DNA of 38,153 nt from Candidatus Saccharimonadota bacterium (lineage in GTDB: Bacteria > Patescibacteriota > Saccharimonadia > Saccharimonadales > UBA4665). The stretch covers positions 1 through 38,153 of the forward strand of contig DAHWAT010000004.1 of the NCBI GenBank assembly GCA_027327085.1. The letters run 5' to 3'. The notes beneath the pieces were generated by a model. That model had not been told where the DNA came from and did no database searches. It was given only the letters and a program-made list of their open reading frames with translations. Below are positions 32,526 to 38,153 of the stretch, in pieces; the stretch's first letter is position 1; every line of letters starts with the position of its first letter. The position numbers and the translations under genes are program-made.

Positions 32526-33314
32526 ATGAAAAAAAGAAGTTTAGTGGCTGTTTTGATATTCAGCGTTATAACGGTCGGTATTTATGATCTTGTCTGGCTT
32601 TATAAGATCAAGAAAGAACTTAATCAAAAAACTTCAATCCATATTCCAAGTATCTTTTTGCTGTTTGTGCCTATAGTACTAATCCTCATCGCTTTTGTGG
32701 CCATGTTTGCCTTAGCTGGATCAAGCACAACCACTAGCTCAACCAGCAGCATCAGCTCATACGGTTCTAATTCATTTAACACTACTAGCTCTAGTTCTGG
32801 ATCGGTTCTTGGGCCAGTTGTAGGTATGTTGATCTACGCCATTGCTATATTAGCTTGGTTAGGTATTGGTTTTTATTGGTTTTTGAGATTCTCAAAAGGC
32901 ATTGATCGCTACACTGAAGGCAAAATTAGTACACCTTTGAGCTTTTTGCTACTCTGGGTGCTAAACATTATAGGTATAATGCTACTGCAAGACTACTTTA
33001 ACGACATGTTGGATGGTAACATGGATGCTCAACCAGCTCTGGCGTCTCAGCCAACGCCAATGCCACCAGTTAATACTCAGCCACCGACCATATCAATGCC
33101 GCCTCAGCCTCAAATACAGCCAAACTTAGTTACTCCTGCAGTAGTCAGCTCTAGCGATAATTTAGCACCCATGTCGCCGACCAATGCTCCGGCTCCTAGC
33201 CCAACATTTAGCCCCACTAACGACTCTAATTTAGCTAGCCCAGCTAACGCTACAACACCAAATCAAATAAACGGCCAACAACCAATTATTGGACAAGGGC
33301 CTCTAGTCCAGTAA
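32526..33314 (+). CDS. DUF4234 membrane protein with proline-rich tail
   Basis: A 262-residue membrane protein. The N-terminal FSVITVGIYDLVWLYKIKKELN is, in pattern, a DUF4234 domain. Helices lie near 5-25, 42-66, 95-118 and 135-153. A Ser/Thr-rich loop (about 69-92) sits between the second and third. The last 100 residues are rich in Pro, Gln, Asn, Ser and Thr and look disordered. An in-frame TAG at 32517-32519 fixes the ATG at 32526 as first start. AGGTGGGGGA (32501-32510) lies some 16 nt upstream, longer than usual. Function unknown. Its last codons join a hairpin that may terminate transcription. Confidence 0.75.
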   Translation: MKKRSLVAVLIFSVITVGIYDLVWLYKIKKELNQKTSIHIPSIFLLFVPIVLILIAFVAMFALAGSSTTTSSTSSISSYGSNSFNTTSSSSGSVLGPVVGMLIYAIAILAWLGIGFYWFLRFSKGIDRYTEGKISTPLSFLLLWVLNIIGIMLLQDYFNDMLDGNMDAQPALASQPTPMPPVNTQPPTISMPPQPQIQPNLVTPAVVSSSDNLAPMSPTNAPAPSPTFSPTNDSNLASPANATTPNQINGQQPIIGQGPLVQ

Positions 33315-33345
33315 CTCCTCTTAATACTAGATTGGACTTAGAGGC
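33299..33345 (+). terminator. Probable terminator after DUF4234 gene
   Basis: GCCTCTAGTCCA (33299-33310) pairs with TGGACTTAGAGGC (33333-33345), a 12-bp stem with one bulge and a 22-nt loop. A short TTTT run (33353-33356) follows. The first arm contains the last codons of the gene. The stem is strong but the U-tract is poor. Confidence 0.45.
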
Positions 33346-33365
33346 AATAGCCTTTTAATTAGTTA

Positions 33366-33395
33366 TTGTCAAAGTCGACTAGTTTAAGATATAAT
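33366..33395 (+). promoter_or_regulatory. NDH-2 promoter
   Basis: TTGTCA (33366-33371, five of six) is followed after 18 nt by a perfect TATAAT (33390-33395). It is the best-formed promoter in the window. The ATG is 10 nt further on at 33406, so the leader is only about 4 nt. Confidence 0.7.
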
Positions 33396-33405
33396 CATAA
33401 GCAAT

Positions 33406-34599
33406 ATGACCAAAACAAAAGTATTGATAGTCGGTGGTGGCTTTGGCGGGGTGGCAGCTGCCTTAGAGTTAGTCAATCACCCTCATTTTAACGTCACCTT
33501 GCTGAGCGATAGTAGTAGCTTACGTTATTATCCAACCCTTTATAGAGCGGCTACTGGAGGTTCAAGAGCAAATTCAGATATCCCTTACTCGGTTATTTTT
33601 CAAAACACGCCCATTAATATAGTTCAAGCTGAAGCCGTTAGTATTGATCGTCAGGCTAGGCAAGTTATAACCAAAGATAATCAAGCCTATGCTTACGATT
33701 TTCTAATCTTAGGCTTAGGTGTGGTAACTAACTATTTTGGTATTCCTGGTCTAGACCAGTACTCATACAGCATTAAATCTCAAGACGAGGCAGCTAGATT
33801 TAAAAAACATTTACACGAGCAATTAATCAATGACGGTAGGCCCGATCTTAACTATTTAATTGTCGGGGCCGGTCCTACTGGTATTGAACTAGCTGGCGCG
33901 CTGCCAAGCTACCTTAAGCAAATCACTAAAAACCACGGCATCGCCCCCAAAAGGCTTAATATTAGCCTAATCGAGGCCATGCCTAGACTATTACCTAATT
34001 TACCAAAAGCTACCTCAAGACAGGTGAAACGTCGGCTTAAGCGGCTTGGTATAAATGTTTACCTTAACTCTAAGGTTGAAGGGCAAACTGCTGACGCTCT
34101 AGTAATTAATGGTCAACCAATGCCCAGTCAAACGGTCGTTTGGACAGCCGGAGTAACTAATCATCCGTTTTTCGTTAATAATCATTTCGTGATCATGGGC
34201 CGCGGTAAAGTCGGAGTAGATGCTTATCTGCAAAGTGAACCCAAAATCTTTGTGATAGGCGATAATGCCAATACGCCATTCAGCGGCTTAGCCCAAACCG
34301 CCCTGCACGATGGTAAGTTTGTAGCGCAAAATCTAATAAGAGCAGCTAGAGGCGAAATGTATAAATCTTATGAAGTTAAAAAACCAATTACCGTCATTCC
34401 GGCTGGTCCAGGTTGGGCGGCTGTTGACACCGGTAAGTTTCGCTTACATGGACGTTTAGGCCTACTCGTAAGGGAAGCGGCCGATCTAGAAGGCTTCAAA
34501 GATCTTGAGCCTTGGAGTCAAGCAGCCAAGCAATACTTCACCCAATTTAAAACCGACGATAGTTGTGAAGTTTGCAGTTTAGCCAAAGCTCGTTACTAA
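33406..34599 (+). CDS. Type II NADH dehydrogenase-like FAD/NAD oxidoreductase
   Basis: A 397-residue two-dinucleotide-binding flavoprotein. FAD site LIVGGGFGGVAAALE (about 7-21), NAD site YLIVGAGPTGIELAGAL (about 148-165), and the second FAD segment IFVIGDNANTP followed by LAQTALHDGKFVAQNL, in part. NDH-2 enzymes oxidise NADH and reduce quinone at the membrane surface without pumping protons. Together with CyoABCDE this gives a minimal NADH-to-O2 chain. The C-terminus ends in a CEVC pair close to the last residue, which is not a usual NDH-2 feature as I know the family. The mRNA is nearly leaderless. Other FAD reductases of this fold are the alternative. Confidence 0.87.
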   Translation: MTKTKVLIVGGGFGGVAAALELVNHPHFNVTLLSDSSSLRYYPTLYRAATGGSRANSDIPYSVIFQNTPINIVQAEAVSIDRQARQVITKDNQAYAYDFLILGLGVVTNYFGIPGLDQYSYSIKSQDEAARFKKHLHEQLINDGRPDLNYLIVGAGPTGIELAGALPSYLKQITKNHGIAPKRLNISLIEAMPRLLPNLPKATSRQVKRRLKRLGINVYLNSKVEGQTADALVINGQPMPSQTVVWTAGVTNHPFFVNNHFVIMGRGKVGVDAYLQSEPKIFVIGDNANTPFSGLAQTALHDGKFVAQNLIRAARGEMYKSYEVKKPITVIPAGPGWAAVDTGKFRLHGRLGLLVREAADLEGFKDLEPWSQAAKQYFTQFKTDDSCEVCSLAKARY

Positions 34600-34604
34600 A
34601 TCTT

Positions 34605-34611
34605 GTACAAT
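34605..34611 (+). promoter_or_regulatory. -10 element giving a leaderless helicase mRNA
   Basis: TACAAT (34606-34611) lies in the 20-bp gap after NDH-2 and ends 8 nt before the GTG start at 34620. There is no Shine-Dalgarno. No good -35 was found, so read-through from the NDH-2 promoter is an alternative. Confidence 0.4.
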
Positions 34612-34619
34612 AGGCTATA

Positions 34620-37600
34620 GTGAATAAAGACTTGAGCGATGCATTTTCAAAACTCAACGCACAACAAAAAAAAGCTGTTGAGCTTATAGATGGTCCTGTG
34701 CTGGTTATAGCTGGACCAGGTACTGGAAAAACCCAATTACTGAATCTAAGGGTTGCCAATATTTTAGCTAAAACCGATACCGACCCCAGCCAAATCCTTT
34801 GTTTAACTTTTACCAATGCCGCCGCTACTAATATGAAAGAGCGGCTGTTTGGTCTAATCGGGGTTAGCTCACGAGCCGTCAATATTAAAACCTTTCATAG
34901 TTTTGCTGCAGAAATCATGTCTGAGTATCCCGATTATTTTTGGAGTGGTGCCCGATTAAGTGTCGTCCCAGAAGCCGTTCAAAAAGCTATCATAGATAAT
35001 ATCCTTGCTGGGCTGCCTCTAGATAACCCTTTGGCCAGCCGTTTTGAGGATAATTTTACAGCTACCAGTGATATTTTATCAGCCTTGAGACTGACTAAAG
35101 AAGCCGGTTTAACACCTGAAAAATTGCTAGCTTTAATTGAAGTCAACGATAGATACATCGATTTAATCGAGCCCGAATTAGCCGAAATCACAAGTAATCA
35201 ACTAAGTATTAAAAAGCTAGACGATTTAGAGCAAAAAATTAGCCAACTACCTGACCAAAACATCGACGACCTAGTCGCCCCCTTAAGTTCATTGTCAGCC
35301 GTTATTAAATCAAGCCTGGCAGTGGCTGTCGAGGAAGATAAACTAACCAACAAGACAACCGCTACTAGTAAATGGAAAGCACGCTGGACAAAGAATATAG
35401 GTGGCAAACGGGTGATGTATGAAGAAAGGAGGCGTAACCAGTGGTGGAGACATCTAGCTGAAGTTTACAGTCTATATCGTAACCACTTACATCAAAAAGG
35501 CTATTATGATTATTCCGACATGCTAGTTGAAGTCCTATCGACTCTTGAGCAACAACCAGAACTACTTACTTTAGTCCGTGAACGATATCTCTATATTTTG
35601 ATCGATGAGTTCCAAGACACTAATGCCGCCCAACTAAGACTAGCTCATCTGGTAGCTTCAGCTCAAGATAGTCAAACCACACCAAACATCATGGCAGTAG
35701 GCGATGACGATCAATCAATTTTTGCCTTTAACGGTGCTGAGCTTAATAACATGTTGTCGTTTAATAAGTTATATCCCAGCGTTAAAACCATCTTTTTAAC
35801 CGAAAACTACCGCTCAAACCAAGCAGTTTTAGATGCTGCAGCATCAATTATTAGCCAAACGGATAATCGTTTATCTGTTTCTAGGGGTTTCTCTAAAGAC
35901 TTAAGGGCGGCTTTAGACCACCCAAAAGGTAAGATTGAGCATCTAATTTATCCAACTAAAGAGCACCAACTGGAATTTATCGCTCAACGAATAAAAGCCG
36001 ATCGGGAAGCAGATTCTAGTCGCTCCATAGCAGTTATAGCTCGAAAGCACAGCAGCTTAAAAGACATCTCTAGCTATCTTTTAAAATATGATGTTCCCTT
36101 GGTGTACGAGAAGCAAAATAACATACTCGAGCTTGAGCTTATACAGCAAATTATTATTCTAGCCAGATTACTTTCGTCTATTGCGTCCGGCAATAACCAT
36201 GAGGTCAACTATAACTTGTCCAGTTTGCTATTTTACCCAGCCTGGCAAACCAGTCCAAAACTACATTGGCAGCTAGCCCTTAGCATCGAACGACAGGGAA
36301 GTTGGCTCGAGGCTTTAGCTCAATCTGGCAATGACTATTTCAGGCAACTGTACAATTGGCTTTTAAGCCTAAGTAGTCAGAGCATGACTCAACCTTTAGG
36401 CGTCGTAATTGAATATATGATCGGCCTGCGTGAACTTGAAGCTTTTTCTAGCCCTTTAAAAGCTTATTACCTAGATAAACGTACTATCGATAACCATTAT
36501 CTGGCAAATTTGTCGGCCATCTCACTGCTAATTAGTCATGTTCATGAATTCGTAGCCACCAGCCACACTACTCCATCGCTTAGCGATTTTATAGACTTTA
36601 TTACCGCTACCCCAGCTATAACTGATAGTTCTTGGTATATCGCTCACGAAGAAGCTGTCCAACTACTAACTGTCCATAAAGCCAAAGGTTTAGAGTTCGA
36701 TAAAGTCTACATTATTGATGCCATCGAAAAAAATTGGTCACCGAGTAGTAAAGGCCGTAAAGCACCATCTAACTTACCCTTGCAACCTATTGGTGAAGTC
36801 TACGACGATTATGTGCGTATGGCCTACGTAGCTGCCACCAGAAGCCGTTCTAGCCTCATTATTAGTAGTTATATGGTTGACCAAACCAACAATGCCGTGC
36901 TGCCGTCTAGCTTATTCTCAGCCTTTTCAAGTCACCATATCAAAAAGATAGAGGCTAACCATAGCGCAGAATCACTCAAGACTAAACTTACTTGGCCGAG
37001 ACTAGAAAAAGCCGATGAACGACTTTTACTCAAACGTCGCCTAGAAGACTACAGCTTAAGTGCCACCGGCTTAATCCAGTATCTAGATGTTAGTCAGGGT
37101 GGACCTAGTCAATTTTTGGAGCGTCAAATTTTAAACTTACCCCGTCCTAAAACCGCTTACATGGCTTACGGCATAGCCATGCATGCTGCCATGCAAACTG
37201 CTCAAAATCTAGTCAACCACGATCGTTTTGACAAAGGACTGATTGTTCAAGCTTATAAACTAAGCCTAGAAGAGCAACAATTACCGGCAATTGAATTTTC
37301 CAAGTATTTAAATCACGGTAAGTTAATGCTAGATAGACTGTTTGATGATTACCACTTGCAGTTATCATTTAATGATCTTAGCGAAGTCGGCATTAGTAAC
37401 GTTGACATAGGCCCAGCCATTATAAACGGCAAGATCGATCACATCCACATCGATAAAAAGAGTCTTATTATTACCGACTATAAAACCGGTAAGTCACTTT
37501 CCAGTTTTCAAACAAAAGATAAAACTAAAGCAATCAAAGTCTGGCGACAGCGAACCCAGTTATTGTTTTATTGTTTACTAGTCAGCCAGGCTAAACGACT

Positions 37601-37823
37601 TAAAAACTATTCCGACATCAGTGCACAAATAACTTATCTTGAGGCTGATAACCCGAAGCATTTAAACTTAGTTCTAAAACCCGATCCTAGCGAACTAGAC
37701 AGGACTCGCCGCTTAATTGAAGCTGTTTGGTTAAAAATCCATAGCTTGGACTTTAGTTTAACCCCAATCTATCAACCCACCATAGATGGCATAGAAGCCT
37801 TCGAACAAGACTTGTTAAAATAA
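34620..37823 (+). CDS. UvrD/Rep-type helicase fused to RecB-like nuclease
   Basis: A 1067-residue superfamily 1A helicase with a C-terminal PD-(D/E)XK nuclease. Helicase motifs in order: Q-motif LNAQQKKAV (12-20), Walker A AGPGTGKTQ (31-39), LIDEFQDTNAAQL (near 327), GDDDQSIFAFNGAE (near 360), TENYRSNQAVL (near 395), TVHKAKGLEFDKVY (near 684) and VAATRSRSSL. The nuclease has GKIDHI, ITDYKTGKS and QLLFYCLL (near 938-990). No four-cysteine iron-sulfur cluster is obvious. The architecture recalls AdnB/AddAB subunits and fits double-strand break processing or handling of incoming DNA. GTG start. No partner subunit is in the window. Confidence 0.92.
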   Translation: MNKDLSDAFSKLNAQQKKAVELIDGPVLVIAGPGTGKTQLLNLRVANILAKTDTDPSQILCLTFTNAAATNMKERLFGLIGVSSRAVNIKTFHSFAAEIMSEYPDYFWSGARLSVVPEAVQKAIIDNILAGLPLDNPLASRFEDNFTATSDILSALRLTKEAGLTPEKLLALIEVNDRYIDLIEPELAEITSNQLSIKKLDDLEQKISQLPDQNIDDLVAPLSSLSAVIKSSLAVAVEEDKLTNKTTATSKWKARWTKNIGGKRVMYEERRRNQWWRHLAEVYSLYRNHLHQKGYYDYSDMLVEVLSTLEQQPELLTLVRERYLYILIDEFQDTNAAQLRLAHLVASAQDSQTTPNIMAVGDDDQSIFAFNGAELNNMLSFNKLYPSVKTIFLTENYRSNQAVLDAAASIISQTDNRLSVSRGFSKDLRAALDHPKGKIEHLIYPTKEHQLEFIAQRIKADREADSSRSIAVIARKHSSLKDISSYLLKYDVPLVYEKQNNILELELIQQIIILARLLSSIASGNNHEVNYNLSSLLFYPAWQTSPKLHWQLALSIERQGSWLEALAQSGNDYFRQLYNWLLSLSSQSMTQPLGVVIEYMIGLRELEAFSSPLKAYYLDKRTIDNHYLANLSAISLLISHVHEFVATSHTTPSLSDFIDFITATPAITDSSWYIAHEEAVQLLTVHKAKGLEFDKVYIIDAIEKNWSPSSKGRKAPSNLPLQPIGEVYDDYVRMAYVAATRSRSSLIISSYMVDQTNNAVLPSSLFSAFSSHHIKKIEANHSAESLKTKLTWPRLEKADERLLLKRRLEDYSLSATGLIQYLDVSQGGPSQFLERQILNLPRPKTAYMAYGIAMHAAMQTAQNLVNHDRFDKGLIVQAYKLSLEEQQLPAIEFSKYLNHGKLMLDRLFDDYHLQLSFNDLSEVGISNVDIGPAIINGKIDHIHIDKKSLIITDYKTGKSLSSFQTKDKTKAIKVWRQRTQLLFYCLLVSQAKRLKNYSDISAQITYLEADNPKHLNLVLKPDPSELDRTRRLIEAVWLKIHSLDFSLTPIYQPTIDGIEAFEQDLLK

Positions 37824-37824
37824 A

Positions 37825-37855
37825 AAATTACCCTGGCATCAACCAGGGCAATTTT
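37825..37855. terminator. Bidirectional Rho-independent terminator
   Basis: CCCTGG (37831-37836) and CCAGGG (37843-37848) form a perfect 6-bp GC-rich stem with loop CATCAA. It is extended by AATT pairing after one A-C mismatch and flanked by A-rich and T-rich tracts on each side. It lies between the convergent helicase and aquaporin genes and can serve both. Confidence 0.8.
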
Positions 37856-37876
37856 AGTAGCATAAAAACTACTTAA

Positions 37877-38153
37877 TTATTTCTTTTTGCTAGTCTTCTT
37901 TTTAGCAACCGCCTTTTTGGTCACACTTTTACGAGTAGTCGTAGCGCTAACTTCTGCAGCTTTAACTACTTTTGGTTCAGCAAAAACCATAGTGTATAGA
38001 TTAATGCCTAAAATGGCACCAATAAATGGACCGACAAAGTAAGCTGTGGCCCAAGCCCGAATGCCTAAAGCAACGGCTGGGTTAAGTAGGCCAATAGCAG
38101 CCGAGCTGGCAACTAAAATACCTACGGTATAAGCTACTCCAGAAAAGGCAGCT
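37877..38153 (-). CDS. Aquaporin/MIP family channel, 3' end only, lysine-rich tail
   Basis: The last 91 residues of a channel protein whose start lies beyond the window; the frame is open to base 38153 and stops at TAA 37879-37877. GLLNPAVALGIRAW carries the second NPA box of the major intrinsic protein family, and the last helix is YFVGPFIGAILGINLY. After the membrane domain a strongly basic tail of about 25 residues (TTTRKSVTKKAVAKKK, then TSKKK) follows. It resembles histone-H1-like repeats more than a usual aquaporin end. Water or glycerol passage is likely. The terminator at 37825-37855 lies downstream. Confidence 0.85.
   Translation of the reverse strand, partial: AAFSGVAYTVGILVASSAAIGLLNPAVALGIRAWATAYFVGPFIGAILGINLYTMVFAEPKVVKAAEVSATTTRKSVTKKAVAKKKTSKKK

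Noticed and set aside
1-38153. UGA recoded to glycine, as in some other CPR lineages
   Set aside because: Genes run to normal lengths with the standard code, and TGA ends genes (for example 20997-20999).
1-38153. CRISPR array or rRNA genes
   Set aside because: No regularly spaced repeats and no rRNA-like sequence were seen in the window.

Overview
The window reads as a compact, AT-rich bacterial chromosome segment. It is most consistent with a member of the Patescibacteria/CPR, probably Candidatus Saccharibacteria (TM7), and more likely an environmental, oxygen-using type than a host-associated one. This rests on short intergenic gaps, many overlapping genes, many small lineage-restricted proteins, the standard genetic code, and a complete bo3-type quinol oxidase beside NDH-2 and an FAD-linked dehydrogenase. 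The assignment is an inference from gene content, not from a phylogenetic marker.

Layout. 1-5.7 kb: the 3' part of cysS, then a minus-strand operon of an alpha/beta hydrolase, two GT4 glycosyltransferases and an AI-2E-family permease. 5.8-7.3 kb: tRNA-Gln(UUG) followed by a low-density island. The island holds a ribbon-helix-helix/RelE toxin-antitoxin pair and two small orphan genes, separated by three degenerate copies of the tRNA 3' end. 7.3-14.3 kb: a membrane-anchored double beta-propeller protein, a lone receiver protein, two orphan proteins and a TraG/VirD4-VirB4-like ATPase. 14.4-18.2 kb: divergent pgl and gnd, then a DrrAB-like ABC exporter. 18.2-19.5 kb: a gene-poor gap and a putative exported cysteine-containing protein. 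19.8-25.2 kb: a signalling block. It has an 8-TM protein, a small protein, a soluble PAS kinase and a receiver in one operon, then a Crp/Fnr regulator, then an OmpR-type regulator with its membrane kinase. 25.2-31.7 kb: the cyoABCDE operon and a GlcD/D-lactate-dehydrogenase-like flavoprotein. 31.8-38.15 kb: two membrane proteins, NDH-2, a UvrD-type helicase with a RecB-like nuclease domain, and the 3' end of an aquaporin with a lysine-rich tail.

How the parts may work together. NDH-2 and the FAD dehydrogenase can each pass electrons to quinone, and CyoABCDE would oxidise the quinol with O2. This is a minimal aerobic chain without complexes I or III in view. Gnd and Pgl supply two steps of the oxidative pentose phosphate route; glucose-6-phosphate dehydrogenase is not in the window. 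The regulators beside the respiratory genes are plausible controllers of them, but no direct link can be seen.

Two patterns cut across the annotation. First, many genes have a clear -10 hexamer only 6-8 nt before the start codon, which predicts leaderless mRNAs; this also moves the likely gnd start. Second, the tRNA-Gln island is modular: tRNA-3'-end-like repeat, about 35-45 nt, promoter, small gene, next repeat. It looks like successive integrations at the tRNA whose integrases are gone or never travelled with the cargo. All calls come from reading the sequence; no homology search was run.
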